DNA of 64,000 nt from Nocardia sp. NBC_00403 (GCF_036046055.1 NZ_CP107939.1:2170001-2234000); one strand, 5' to 3'; numbered from the stretch's first letter, positions 10,901 through 18,797 are shown. Program-made: numbers and translations. Notes: a model not told the origin generated them from the sequence alone.

Positions 10901-11455
10901 GTTGCGGCGGTGGTCGGTACGGGCGCGCCCAGGCTGGTCGCCGCGATCGCGGGTGATCCGGACGAGATCGGTGATATCACCACCGCTATGTCGGATCTGT
11001 TGCCGGGCTACATGATTCCGACCCGGATCGAATTCCTCGAACAGATGCCGCTGACCGTCAACGCCAAGCTGGACCGGCGGGCGGTGGTAGCGCTGCTCGA
11101 GCCCGGCGCCGCAGATCCCCACGACGGCGTCCCGGGCAATGACGTCGAGGCGGCGTTGATCGATATTGTCGCCGGGGTGCTCGGCGTCGATGCGGTGGGG
11201 GTGCACGACGACTTCTTCGGGCTCGGAGGTGATTCGGTGCTTGCCACCACGGTTATTGCCCGGGTGCGCGAATGGCTCGATGTCGATCACGCGCTGGTCG
11301 CGGACATCTTTGCGGCCCGCACCGTTGCCGGACTCGCCACTCGTTTGGTGGATCGGGAAGCAAGGAGTGGTGAGCCGGATCGACTGGCCGCGGTCGCGCG
11401 GTTGTACCTGGATATCGCGGCCATGAGCGACGAGGAGGTTCTTGCCCAGCTCTGA
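7940..11455 (+). CDS. NRPS, ArCP-Cy-A-PCP (MbtB-like azoline synthetase)
   Basis: A protein of 1,171 residues. The ATG at 7940 is chosen because AAGGAG lies 10 bases upstream; an in-frame ATG at 7910 lacks this. Domains: aryl carrier protein (LGLDSIRT, about 15-85); heterocyclization domain with DMLAGDAMS, an exact DxxxxDxxS motif in place of HHxxxDG (about 110-530); adenylation domain (LFTSGSTGVPKG, FDLSVYDIFG, GYRVELGEVE); carrier protein (FGLGGDSVLA). FDLSVYDIFG is typical of Cys/Ser/Thr-activating cyclizing modules; which residue is not decidable here. It should accept salicylate (or a relative) on the ArCP and form an aryl-oxazoline or thiazoline. No thioesterase domain is seen. An iron box precedes it. 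Confidence 0.9.
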   Translation: MESAQQRGNGAGGIGTAGIDKEEIRAAVASQIGLGAGDIADHDDLIQLGLDSIRTMKLAGGWRKRGVDINFAQLAASPTVASWHGLLGAGEVADPAPESIAEVAASTVGEQDPFPLAGMQHAYWIGRSDEQELGGVAAHLYVEFDGGRIDPERLERAVAELLTAHPMLRTRFLPDGTQQAMPAPGRPVFSVVDLREHEPEAAEAVLAELRDQKTHQRLAIEDGQVVDITLTLRDANRTRLHLDVDMLAGDAMSYRLLISDLAELYHGATPQIPGYSFRRYRTERQEDTTARERDRQWWQRRLSELPGAPELPTVPVGERIAPHRTVRYDHWLAPEAKQRLLAAAHERGITPAMALAAVFAETIGGWSAQSRFLLNVPLFHREPVHPDIDRVIGDFTSSIMLEVDVTENMSVADRARALQRSMHESGAHTAYSGLEVLRDLGRHQGEPVLAPIVYTSALNLGELFADKVTETFGEPVWIISQGPQVLLDAQVTEVRGGLLLNWDVRESAFPEGVIDAMFGRYTQAIARLADGEAGWNAEAAVRLPVAQAAVRAAINATDGPVSGRCLHQGFFEHAAADADLPAVVWGLGDGAGAWSYGELAARALAVAGALHVEGVRPGDAVAVQLPKGPDQILAVLGVLAVGATYVPIGFDQPVGRRAEILRTGEVVAALVVAGADMGVPIPCVPISAAGTYPRPLDGPVCPDTEQIAYVLFTSGSTGVPKGVEVPHRAAMNIIDAINDWFDVGSADRSFGLSALEFDLSVYDIFGLLSVGGAVVAVDPHQRVEPTTWVELIRRHRVSIINCVPSMLDTILQIGGDNLGDSLRAVILGGDWVGADLARRLARQVPGCRFSGLGGATETAIHSTVCEFVGAPPAHWVTVPFGVPLRNVRCRVVAPSGRDCPDWVPGELWVGGANVATGYRNDPERTAQRFVEFEGVRWYKTGDMARYWPDGTVEFLGRADNQVQIRGYRVELGEVESALRTVPGVRHAVAAVVGTGAPRLVAAIAGDPDEIGDITTAMSDLLPGYMIPTRIEFLEQMPLTVNAKLDRRAVVALLEPGAADPHDGVPGNDVEAALIDIVAGVLGVDAVGVHDDFFGLGGDSVLATTVIARVREWLDVDHALVADIFAARTVAGLATRLVDREARSGEPDRLAAVARLYLDIAAMSDEEVLAQL

Positions 11456-11464
11456 GGCTGTTGC

Positions 11465-11518
11465 ACGACAAACAAACGAGGTCCCAGCGCCTGGGCGCTG
11501 GGACCTCGTTCGTTGTCG
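11465..11518. terminator. Bidirectional intrinsic terminator
   Basis: A perfect 16-bp stem (left arm 11475-11490, right arm 11495-11510) closes on the 4-base loop CTGG. An imperfect outer extension pairs ACGACAAACA with the downstream TGTCGT side. It lies between the convergent NRPS and SagB-type genes, so it can serve both strands. Confidence 0.88.
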
Positions 11519-11539
11519 TCCTACTGGATTCGCGGCGAT

Positions 11540-12919
11540 TCAGCGCGGCGCCGGGGAACCGATGAGCATGCTGCCGACGCTGCACTCCGCCAACTCGTCC
11601 ACGCCCGCGGCGGCCGCGAAAGCCGCTGTGTCGCCGAAACCTTGGGCACACGTGCCCAACCCCATGGCGGTCACCGTCAGGTAGATCGTCTGCATCAGTA
11701 CGCCGACGTGCTTGAGGATGTTGGCATAGGCGACCTGCTCGTAGGCCCACATCACCCGGCCGGAACGGGCCGCCATGACCATGAGTACCTGGGGCTCGGC
11801 GCCCTGGGCCAACGTTGCCGACGTGGACTTCAAGAGTCGCGTCACCGCAGGCGAATCCGCAGCGGCGACGGGGCGCAGCACATGCTCGAACGAGTCGTAG
11901 TGATACATCCCCGGTGTCAGTCCGTCGACATTGCGCACCACCGGGTAGAGCTCGAGTTCGTAGACGCTGCCGCCCGACGGGTACGGCCGTGAGACCAGTT
12001 CCTCACCCTCGCCCACGGGCTGGGTGCTGCGGGTTCTGGCTGTGCGGTACAGCAATTCGGCCAGTTGGTCGATGGTGATCGGATGCGCATCGTCGAAGGC
12101 CCTGGTCGAAACCCGGTCCTCCAAGACGGCCGTCAACGTCGGATCCTCGGCCCGCGTCACCGCCAGATCCGGGACCCTCAGCGCCACCGCCTCGCCCGGA
12201 TAGCCGGCCTTGCGCGCGGGCGGCTGCGGGAACTGTCCCTTCGCCCACTTGGTCGGGCCGAAATGCTCCCAGGTGATGGTGCGCTCGCCGAGCGTGCTGC
12301 GCCGGTGGAACCACAGGTCGGGCAGACTCCAACTGCGCGTGCTGAATTCGCGGTCCTCGACGTCCGCGTCCGGCACCAGGAATCCGCACCAGTGCAGATC
12401 CTCGGCGAACTGCGATTTCACGGCGACAGGCAGATTCGCGTCGGCCGCGCCCGGTCCGTCCAGCAATGCGAGCAGTCGTGGATCGTGGATGCGCAGATCG
12501 CACCACGCCCGCGGGTGCTCTAGCACGAAGCCTTCGGAATCCCGGTGCAGCACCGCGAATTTCGACAGCGTCGCAGACCACGAGAGAGGAGTCGTCGGTC
12601 GCGGCGCAGGCTGTCCGAACGGGCGGATGGTGTAGAGGTCGCGTCCGCCGTCCCGCACGGTGACCGACAGCCAGCCGGCGTCGGCGAGCCGGTCCATCAG
12701 CCCGGCGACGTCGTCTCCGCCCGCGGCCGCCGACATCTCCGTCACCGTCGCCGGTCCCCGGTTCAGCGTCTCGAGCGCCTGGAGCTGACCGGCGGCCAGG
12801 CCGGTCAGCTTCTCGTTACGCGGCGGATTCAGCAGCACCGCGCCGGCCGAAGTCGTCAGGCAGGTGACACCGTCACGCAGCGCGAATCTGGTCTGGTCGG
12901 GATATGTGACGGCGGGCAA
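11540..12919 (-). CDS. SagB-type azoline dehydrogenase (FMN oxidase)
   Basis: A protein of 459 residues. The C-terminal half (about 260-455) is an FMN-dependent nitroreductase-fold domain of the SagB/thiazole-oxazole oxidase type: RVSTRAFDDAHPITIDQLAE, SGGSVYELELYP, and MGLGTCAQGFGD near the end. The N-terminal half resembles the accessory region of SagB-like proteins. The start is TTG with GGAGG 9 bases upstream. It lies 45 bp downstream of a siderophore-binding lipoprotein on the same strand, so the two form an operon under the iron box at 14009-14027. The inferred role is oxidation of the oxazoline/thiazoline made by the adjacent NRPS to the aromatic azole, as found in nocobactins. Confidence 0.83.
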   Translation of the reverse strand: MPAVTYPDQTRFALRDGVTCLTTSAGAVLLNPPRNEKLTGLAAGQLQALETLNRGPATVTEMSAAAGGDDVAGLMDRLADAGWLSVTVRDGGRDLYTIRPFGQPAPRPTTPLSWSATLSKFAVLHRDSEGFVLEHPRAWCDLRIHDPRLLALLDGPGAADANLPVAVKSQFAEDLHWCGFLVPDADVEDREFSTRSWSLPDLWFHRRSTLGERTITWEHFGPTKWAKGQFPQPPARKAGYPGEAVALRVPDLAVTRAEDPTLTAVLEDRVSTRAFDDAHPITIDQLAELLYRTARTRSTQPVGEGEELVSRPYPSGGSVYELELYPVVRNVDGLTPGMYHYDSFEHVLRPVAAADSPAVTRLLKSTSATLAQGAEPQVLMVMAARSGRVMWAYEQVAYANILKHVGVLMQTIYLTVTAMGLGTCAQGFGDTAAFAAAAGVDELAECSVGSMLIGSPAPR

Positions 12920-12964
12920 AACCGCGAACCTCCGCTAGTGGAACCGATAGGACTGACACGCTGC

Positions 12965-13945
12965 CTATTTCGCCGCTGCGGCGAAGGCAGGCTCGAGCTT
13001 GTCGAGGATGTAGGGCACCGAAAGCGCGGTCGGCTGGTTCACCGCGCTGATCTCCTGGGTGGTGAGGAATACGACGGAGCCCTTCTTCACCGCCGGCAGC
13101 TCGGCGTATCCGGGCAGCTGCCGGTACTTTTCGTCCAGGCCGGGGGAGTAACCGGCCAGCAGCACATCGGCGGTGAGCTCGTCGACGCGTTCGGGCGAGA
13201 GTGAGAGACGGCCCTGGTTGGCAGCATGGTCGGTAAGGTCCTTGGGGATGCTCAGGCCGAGCTGGCTGAACACCTTGGACGAGCCGTCGTTCGGGTCGAT
13301 CAGCACCATCAGCTGCGTGGGGCCGGCCAGCCAGGTGCTCGCGAAGGTCTTGCCCTTCAGACCTGGGTTTGCCGTGGTGATCGCGGCGATCTTCTCGTCC
13401 ACCTTCGCGATCACCTTGGTCGCGTCGTCCTGCTTGCGCAGTGCCTTACCGAGCGCGTTGACCTGGTCCTGCCACGGCGTGACGGCCTCCTTGGTCAGGC
13501 CGGGGAGAGTCGGCGCGACCCGCGAGAGCTCGTCATAGGTCTTCTGGTCGGCGATGAAGGTGTCGACGAGGATGAGATCGGGCTCCAGTGCGGCGACCTG
13601 CTCGGCCAGGTTGCCCGAGGTGTTCAAAGCCTTCGCGGACTCCAACGTTTTCGGCTGCCACGGTGGTGTGCTCTTGGAGGCGACCGCGACATTGTCGACG
13701 TAGCCGACCGGGGTCACGCCGAGCGCCAGCGCGGTGTCCAGCCACTGATTGCCGAGGGTGACAACCTTTTTCGGGGTGCCTTCGATGGTGGTCTCACCGC
13801 GCGCGTGGGTGATGGTGACCGAGGGGCTGTCCGAGTTCCTGTCGTCGCTCGACGATCCGCATGCGGTGACGCCGAGGGCGAGAGCCCCGGCAAGCACGGC
13901 CACCGTTGCACGCGCCCATCTGCGGGACGCTCGAACAGACTTCAT
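12965..13945 (-). CDS. Iron-siderophore ABC transporter substrate-binding lipoprotein
   Basis: A protein of 326 residues. The N-terminus has MKSVRASRRW, a hydrophobic stretch and the lipobox VTAC (Cys at about residue 29), so it should be lipidated and tethered outside the membrane. The FecB/FepB-type periplasmic-binding fold follows (VVTLGNQWLDTALALGV; EPDLILVDTFI). A strong GGAGGAGGG ribosome site precedes the ATG. It is first in an operon with the SagB-type oxidase; an iron box lies 64 bp upstream. No permease or ATPase gene is adjacent, so it must work with a transporter encoded elsewhere. Confidence 0.9.
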   Translation of the reverse strand: MKSVRASRRWARATVAVLAGALALGVTACGSSSDDRNSDSPSVTITHARGETTIEGTPKKVVTLGNQWLDTALALGVTPVGYVDNVAVASKSTPPWQPKTLESAKALNTSGNLAEQVAALEPDLILVDTFIADQKTYDELSRVAPTLPGLTKEAVTPWQDQVNALGKALRKQDDATKVIAKVDEKIAAITTANPGLKGKTFASTWLAGPTQLMVLIDPNDGSSKVFSQLGLSIPKDLTDHAANQGRLSLSPERVDELTADVLLAGYSPGLDEKYRQLPGYAELPAVKKGSVVFLTTQEISAVNQPTALSVPYILDKLEPAFAAAAK

Positions 13946-14008
13946 CGTTGAACCCTCCTCCGTCGAGGAACTTCCCCGACTCGACTCCTTCGAGCCACCA
14001 GCAACAAG

Positions 14009-14027
14009 TCAGCCAAGGCTAACCTAT
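14009..14027 (-). promoter_or_regulatory. Iron box (IdeR-type operator) in divergent promoter region
   Basis: On the minus strand the bases read ATAGGTTAGCCTTGGCTGA, 14 of 19 matches to the IdeR consensus with an intact TAGGTTAGCCT left half. It lies 64 bp before the binding-lipoprotein/SagB operon and about 114 bp before the divergent MFS gene, so it could control both. Confidence 0.72.
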
Positions 14028-14079
14028 CTTGCCGCCGGATTCGATGAGTGGGTGCGCGTCCGAAGGGCGGGACGGCGAC

Positions 14080-14108
14080 TTGATCGTTACATCGGCTAAC
14101 TATATAGT
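14080..14108 (+). promoter_or_regulatory. Sigma-A-type promoter with palindromic -10 region
   Basis: TTGATC (14080-14085), a 17-base spacer and TATAGT (14103-14108) lie 32 bp before the MFS start. The -10 is embedded in the perfect 12-bp palindrome AACTATATAGTT (14098-14109), which could also be a regulator site. Confidence 0.6.
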
Positions 14109-14140
14109 TTGCGGAGCTGATATCTCTGCAAGGGGCTGCC

Positions 14141-15928
14141 GTGACGAATCCATCCACCGACCTCGACCTCGGCGATGTCCGAACCATCCGCCGCCGGTTG
14201 CGTTACGACCGGGACCATCCGCGCTACAAGTGGATCGTCCTGACCAACACCACCCTCGGCGTGCTGCTCACCGCGATCAATTCTTCGATCGTGCTGATCT
14301 CGCTGCCCGCGATCTTCCGCGGTATCGGTCTGAACCCGCTCGATGCGGGAAATGTCGGCTACCTGCTCTGGATTCTGATGGGGTACCTGCTGGCGACGGC
14401 CGTGCTCGTGGTGATGTTCGGGCGGCTCGGCGACATCTTCGGACGCGTGCGTATCTACAACCTCGGCTTCGCGGTGTTCGCACTCTGCGCGATCGCGCTG
14501 TCCTTCGATCCGTGGGACGGCGGGTCCGGGGCGATGTGGATCATCGTCTGGCGGGTCGTGCAGGGTGTCGGCGGGGCCATGCTCATGGCCAACTCCTCGG
14601 CGATTCTCACCGACGCCTTCCCGGCGAATCAGCGCGGCACCGCGCTCGGCATCAATATGGTTGCCGCGGTGGCCGGTTCGTTCCTCGGCCTGCTTATCGG
14701 CGGCGTGCTCTCGGAGTGGGACTGGCGCGCGGTGTTCTGGGTGAGCGTCCCGATCGGCATCCTCGGCGCCGTCTGGTCCTACCGGTCGCTGCACGAGGTC
14801 GGTGTGCGTACGGAAGGCACGGTGGACTGGGCGGGCACCATCCTCTTCGGGCTCGGCTTGACTGCGCTGCTCACCGGCATCACCTATGGCATCCAGCCCT
14901 ACGGTGGGCATGCCACGGGTTGGTACAGCCCGTGGGTGTTGTCGGCGGTGATCGGCGGCATCGTGCTGCTCGGGGTGTTCTGTGTGGTGGAGAGTCGGAT
15001 CGCCGATCCGATGTTCAATCTGGCCTTGTTCCGCAACCGGGCCTTCGGCCTCGGCAACTTCGCCAACCTCATGGTTTCCATCGGCCGCGGCGGCATGCAG
15101 TTCATGCTGATCATCTGGTTGCAGGGCATCTGGTTGCCATTGCACGGCTACGACTTCGAATCGACCCCGCTGTGGGCAGGTATCTACCTGCTGCCGCTGA
15201 CCGTGGGATTCCTTGCCGCGGGACCGATTTCGGGCTGGCTGTCGGATCGCTACGGCGCCAGGCTGTTCACCACCGGCGGCGCCGTGATCGCGGGGCTGAC
15301 CTTCCTGTTGCTGCTGGTGATCCCGGTCGACTTCGACTACTGGCTGTTCGCGCTGATCATTCTGATCAATGGAATCGGCAGCGGGTTGTTCTTCTCGCCC
15401 AACACTGCCGCGATCATGTCCAGCGTCCCCGCCGCCCAGCGCGGCGCTGCCTCCGGCATGCGCGGCACGCTGTTCAATGGTGGCAACGCCCTGTCCATGG
15501 GAATCTTCTTCTCCCTCATGGTCGTCGGCCTCGCCGCCGGTCTGCCCGCGGCGCTCGACTCCGGGCTGCGCGCGCAGGGCGTCTCGGCCGACGCCGCCGC
15601 CCAGCTTGCCGGGATGCCCCCGGTGGCCAGCATGTTCGCCGCCTTCCTCGGCTTCAACCCGATTCAGGAATTGCTCGGCCCCTCCGGCGAATTGAGTAAG
15701 CCTGGTGTCGACGCCGGCACCCTGACCGGCCAGGAGTTCTTCCCGCATCTACTCACCGGGCCGTTCCACTCCGGTCTGATCGTCGTGTTCGTCGCGGCGG
15801 CCGCGATGATGTTCCTTGCCGCCGCCGCCTCCTACTTCGCGGGCGACAAGTACGTCCATGACGAGGGCGTCGAGCTCGCCGAGGCGGCCGCGCCGGCCGA
15901 GGTCACGGTGCCGGTCCCGGTGCGCTGA
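14141..15928 (+). CDS. MFS transporter, DHA2-like, 14 TM (putative siderophore exporter)
   Basis: A protein of 595 residues with about 14 hydrophobic segments and the signature MFGRLGDIFGRVR between TM2 and TM3, typical of the DHA2 drug:proton antiporter group. GTG start with AAGGGG 5 bases upstream. There is a longer extracytoplasmic segment late in the protein (about 460-545), before the last TM. It is divergent from the binding-lipoprotein operon with an iron box in the shared promoter region, so export of the siderophore is the natural inference. The sequence does not prove the substrate. Confidence 0.85.
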   Translation: MTNPSTDLDLGDVRTIRRRLRYDRDHPRYKWIVLTNTTLGVLLTAINSSIVLISLPAIFRGIGLNPLDAGNVGYLLWILMGYLLATAVLVVMFGRLGDIFGRVRIYNLGFAVFALCAIALSFDPWDGGSGAMWIIVWRVVQGVGGAMLMANSSAILTDAFPANQRGTALGINMVAAVAGSFLGLLIGGVLSEWDWRAVFWVSVPIGILGAVWSYRSLHEVGVRTEGTVDWAGTILFGLGLTALLTGITYGIQPYGGHATGWYSPWVLSAVIGGIVLLGVFCVVESRIADPMFNLALFRNRAFGLGNFANLMVSIGRGGMQFMLIIWLQGIWLPLHGYDFESTPLWAGIYLLPLTVGFLAAGPISGWLSDRYGARLFTTGGAVIAGLTFLLLLVIPVDFDYWLFALIILINGIGSGLFFSPNTAAIMSSVPAAQRGAASGMRGTLFNGGNALSMGIFFSLMVVGLAAGLPAALDSGLRAQGVSADAAAQLAGMPPVASMFAAFLGFNPIQELLGPSGELSKPGVDAGTLTGQEFFPHLLTGPFHSGLIVVFVAAAAMMFLAAAASYFAGDKYVHDEGVELAEAAAPAEVTVPVPVR

Positions 15929-15954
15929 CAGTGCGTCCCGGGCGCTGGCATTGC

Positions 15955-16938
15955 CTACTTGGCGGCGTTGGCGAACGCGGGCTGCAGCTTGTCGAGCAGA
16001 TACGGCACCGACAGCGCGGTCGGCTGGTTGACGCCGCCGAGCTCTTGGATGGTCAAGAACGCGACAGCGCCCTTCTGCACTGCGGGCAGCTCACGGAAAC
16101 CCGGCAGCTGACGGTAGGTTTCGTCCATGCCGGGGGAGTAGCCGGCCAGCAGCAGATCCGCGGTGAGCTCGTCGACGCGTTCCGGCGCCAGCGCCAGCCT
16201 GCCCTGACTGGCAGGTTGGGCGGCAAGGTTCTTCGGAATGCCGAGGCCGAGCTGGGTGAAAATCTGGCCGGCGACGGTGTTCGGGTCGGTGAGCACTATC
16301 AGCTGGGCCGGGCTCGCCAGCCAGGTGCTCGCGACGGTCTTGCCCCTCAGCCCGGGGTTCGCCTGCGTGATGGTCTCGACCTTCTTGTTCACATCGGCGA
16401 TGACCTTGCTCGCCCGATCCGTCCTGCGTAGCACCGCACCGAGCGCGGTCACCTGATCCCGCCACGGCACGACCGTCTCATTGCTCAGCGCCGGCAGCGT
16501 CGGTGCGATCTTGGACAGCTCGTCGTAAGACTGCTGATCGGCCAGCAGCCCGTCCACGAGAATCAGATCCGGTTGCAGCGCCGCGGCCTGCGCGGCGATA
16601 TTGCCGGTGGTGTTCAACGCCGTCGCGCCACGTAGCGAGTCGGGTTCCCACGGCGGGGTCGAGTTGGGTACCGTCGCGGCAGTATCGATATAGCCGACCG
16701 GAGTCACCCCGAGCGCCAAAGCGGTATCCATCCACTGATTACCCAGTGCGACAACCCTTTTCGGAGAACCTTCCACTGTGGTTGTGCCGCGTGTGTGGGT
16801 GATGGTGACGGGTTCGCCGCTGCCGGGGTCTTCGTCGTTGCTCGAAGGCCCGTAGGTGACGATTCCGAGGGCCAGCCCACCGACGAGCACCACGACCGCG
16901 GCCAGTGCCCAGCCACGGGGTATCCGAACAGACTTCAT
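15955..16938 (-). CDS. Siderophore-binding protein paralogue lacking the lipobox cysteine
   Basis: A protein of 327 residues closely related to the product of 12965-13945 (shared MKSVR start, ALALGVTPVGY, DLILVD, and a near-identical C-terminus NQPTALSVPYLLDK). The lipobox region reads GIVTYGPSS where its paralogue has GVTACGSS, so the lipidated cysteine is tyrosine. It would be secreted or held by an uncleaved signal anchor instead of being a lipoprotein. AAAGGGG precedes the ATG. It is convergent with the MFS gene (26-bp gap). Its promoter region is cut 53 bp upstream by a 61-bp inverted repeat. Confidence 0.87.
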   Translation of the reverse strand: MKSVRIPRGWALAAVVVLVGGLALGIVTYGPSSNDEDPGSGEPVTITHTRGTTTVEGSPKRVVALGNQWMDTALALGVTPVGYIDTAATVPNSTPPWEPDSLRGATALNTTGNIAAQAAALQPDLILVDGLLADQQSYDELSKIAPTLPALSNETVVPWRDQVTALGAVLRRTDRASKVIADVNKKVETITQANPGLRGKTVASTWLASPAQLIVLTDPNTVAGQIFTQLGLGIPKNLAAQPASQGRLALAPERVDELTADLLLAGYSPGMDETYRQLPGFRELPAVQKGAVAFLTIQELGGVNQPTALSVPYLLDKLQPAFANAAK

Positions 16939-16991
16939 CGTTTGACCCCTTTCGCCCAGGCATGTCCCTGGCGGTGCCCAGTATCGGTCAG

Positions 16992-17052
16992 CCTAGTACT
17001 CCAGCCGGACTTCGTGATCATGGTGTGAGTCGGGATCGGTGCTGGTAGTGGC
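16992..17052 (+). repeat. 61-bp inverted repeat, left copy
   Basis: The 61 bases are the reverse complement of 18679-18739 with one mismatch (G/A at about 17027); weaker matching continues for about six bases. Read on the minus strand it can encode a C-terminal peptide ending DHEVRLEY and a TAG stop, preceded by about 20 further open codons (GLLPLLGAHPATLAR...). It looks like the 3' end of a lost gene. The rest of 17053-17264 holds no intact gene: a minus-strand frame (17018-17224) and a second short copy of the repeat end are all I see. Confidence 0.85.
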
Positions 17053-17227
17053 TGCGTCTATCACCAGCCTGGCGAGGGTGGCCGGGTGAGCGCCAAGCAG
17101 CGGTAGTAGGCCGGTCAACGGCTACGTTGCCGAACGTGGCCACCACCAATTCAGTTGTGTCCCACACAAACACAGCATGATCACGCAGTGGCCGCCCCAC
17201 TTCCAGTGTCCCGGCCAGCAGCATCGA

Positions 17228-17254
17228 CGATCACGAAGTCCGGCTGGAGTATTA
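17228..17254 (+). repeat. Third, partial copy of the repeat end
   Basis: CGATCACGAAGTCCGGCTGG and the following AGTATTAG repeat the terminal 27 bases of the right inverted repeat with two changes, in the same orientation as the right copy. It again reads DHEVRLEY-stop. It ends 10 bases before the flavoprotein start. Confidence 0.75.
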
Positions 17255-17264
17255 GAATGACGAT

Positions 17265-18509
17265 GTGCAGCGCGCTGCAGTGACCGATCCTTCGCGTGTC
17301 GTGGTTCTCGGGTCCGGGTTTGCGGGTCTGTGGGCGGCGCTCGCGGCGGCCCGGCGGCTCGACGAGCTCGATGTGGCGGTCGGAACCGTCGATGTCACGA
17401 TGATCAGTTCCACGCCGTACCACGATATCCGCGTGCGCGACTATGAGACCGATCTGAGCACATCCCGCATCCCGCTGAGCGCTCTTCTCGATCCGGTCGG
17501 AATCAAGCACATCATCGGCGAAGTGACGGCGATCGATGCTCTGGCGCGGGTCGTGGAATCCACCGCGGGCGCTCACAGCTACGACCGGCTGGTGCTCGCG
17601 TTGGGCAGCCAGGTGGTCAAGCCCGATATCCCTGGCCTGCGGGAGTTCGGTTTCGACATCGACACCCATGACGCAGCGACCAGACTGCAAGCCCACCTGC
17701 GTCGGCTTGCCGAGGGCCCCGCTGACTCGGCGGCCACGACAGTAGTCGTCGTCGGGGCAGGTTTGACGGGGATCGAAGAGGCGACTGAGCTGCCCGCGAT
17801 GCTCGCCGACGCCTTTGCCGCGCGTGCCGTCGCACCGCGGGTCATCCTGATCGACCGCAACCCGTTCGTCGGCTCGGACATGGGCGCATCGGCGCGACCG
17901 GTCATCGAGGCGGCGCTGGCCGACATCGGGATCGAGACCAAGTTGGGTGTCGGTGTCGTCGCCATCGACAAGCGCGGCGTGACGCTTTCCTCGAGTGAAG
18001 TGGTGACCGCCGCCACCGTCGTCTGGTGTGCCGGCATGCGGGCCAACCCGCTGACCGCAGAGTTCGGGGTCGACCGTGACCGGCTGGGTCGACTCCCCGT
18101 CGACGATTATCTGCGGGTCTGTGGTGTGCCCGGGGTATTCGCCGCCGGTGACGTCGCCGTTGCGAAAATGGACGACGAGCATATGTCGGTGATGTCCTGC
18201 CAGCACAGCCGCCCGATGGGCCGATGGGCCGGATACAACGTCATCGGCGATCTTCTGGGCAAGCCCGTGAAGCCGTTGCGGATCCCTTGGTATGTAACGG
18301 TTCTCGATCTGGGACCGGCAGGCGCGGTGTATACCGAGGGCTGGGACCGCCACGTGGTCGCGTGCGGCGAGGAGGCCAAAGACACCAAGCGCGCCATCAA
18401 CACCCGACGTATCTATCCTCCGTTGAGCCGCGACCGCGACGCATTGCTGGCCGCCGCCGCGTCCGAACTGCAGGCCGCGCCCGAGCACGGACCCGAGTCC
18501 ACCCATTGA
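17265..18509 (+). CDS. NDH-2-like NAD(P)/FAD-dependent oxidoreductase
   Basis: A protein of 414 residues with two Rossmann dinucleotide-binding motifs: VVVLGSGFAG near the N-terminus (FAD) and VVVVGAGLTG at about 160-170 (NAD(P)H). The FAD-site motif VPGVFAAGDVA is at about 285-295. This is the type II NADH dehydrogenase/pyridine nucleotide-disulfide fold. The long C-terminal membrane-anchoring region of classical Ndh is short, so it may be a soluble or peripheral quinone or ferric reductase. The GTG at 17265 or at 17280 may be the start; neither has a strong ribosome site. The gene lies between the inverted repeats and may have been moved with them. Confidence 0.8.
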   Translation: MQRAAVTDPSRVVVLGSGFAGLWAALAAARRLDELDVAVGTVDVTMISSTPYHDIRVRDYETDLSTSRIPLSALLDPVGIKHIIGEVTAIDALARVVESTAGAHSYDRLVLALGSQVVKPDIPGLREFGFDIDTHDAATRLQAHLRRLAEGPADSAATTVVVVGAGLTGIEEATELPAMLADAFAARAVAPRVILIDRNPFVGSDMGASARPVIEAALADIGIETKLGVGVVAIDKRGVTLSSSEVVTAATVVWCAGMRANPLTAEFGVDRDRLGRLPVDDYLRVCGVPGVFAAGDVAVAKMDDEHMSVMSCQHSRPMGRWAGYNVIGDLLGKPVKPLRIPWYVTVLDLGPAGAVYTEGWDRHVVACGEEAKDTKRAINTRRIYPPLSRDRDALLAAAASELQAAPEHGPESTH

Positions 18510-18678
18510 CTACCAATCGCGCTGAGGGATACATAATCCGACAGAACAGGCAACGATCTCGGTGGTGACGGGTGCCTTCGCCGCAGCATGTGTCTCGCCC
18601 CCGCGCTCGACAACCGAAGGTTCTTACAACACATCGCCGACTGACGGGCACACCCGGCAAGTGATCGCGCCCGACGCG

Positions 18679-18739
18679 GCCACTACCAGCACCGATCCCG
18701 ACTTACACCATGATCACGAAGTCCGGCTGGAGTACTAGG
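18679..18739 (-). repeat. 61-bp inverted repeat, right copy
   Basis: This is the reverse complement of 16992-17052 with one mismatch. In frame it ends DHEVRLEY and TAG at 18736-18738; an open frame with a GTG at 18562 leads into it (58 codons, VVTGAFAAACVSPP...), probably a gene remnant. The two copies enclose about 1.63 kb with the flavoprotein gene. No transposase or target duplication was found. 18510-18797 holds nothing else I can support. Confidence 0.85.
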
Positions 18740-18797
18740 TCGACCCATGGTCCTCGGACGGCAACGCATCGGGTTGCCGCCTGGGTAGGCTTCCACC

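Noticed and set aside
17018..17224. Minus-strand frame as an intact small transposase gene
   Set aside because: No transposase motif is visible and the frame runs out within the repeat; I treat it as debris.
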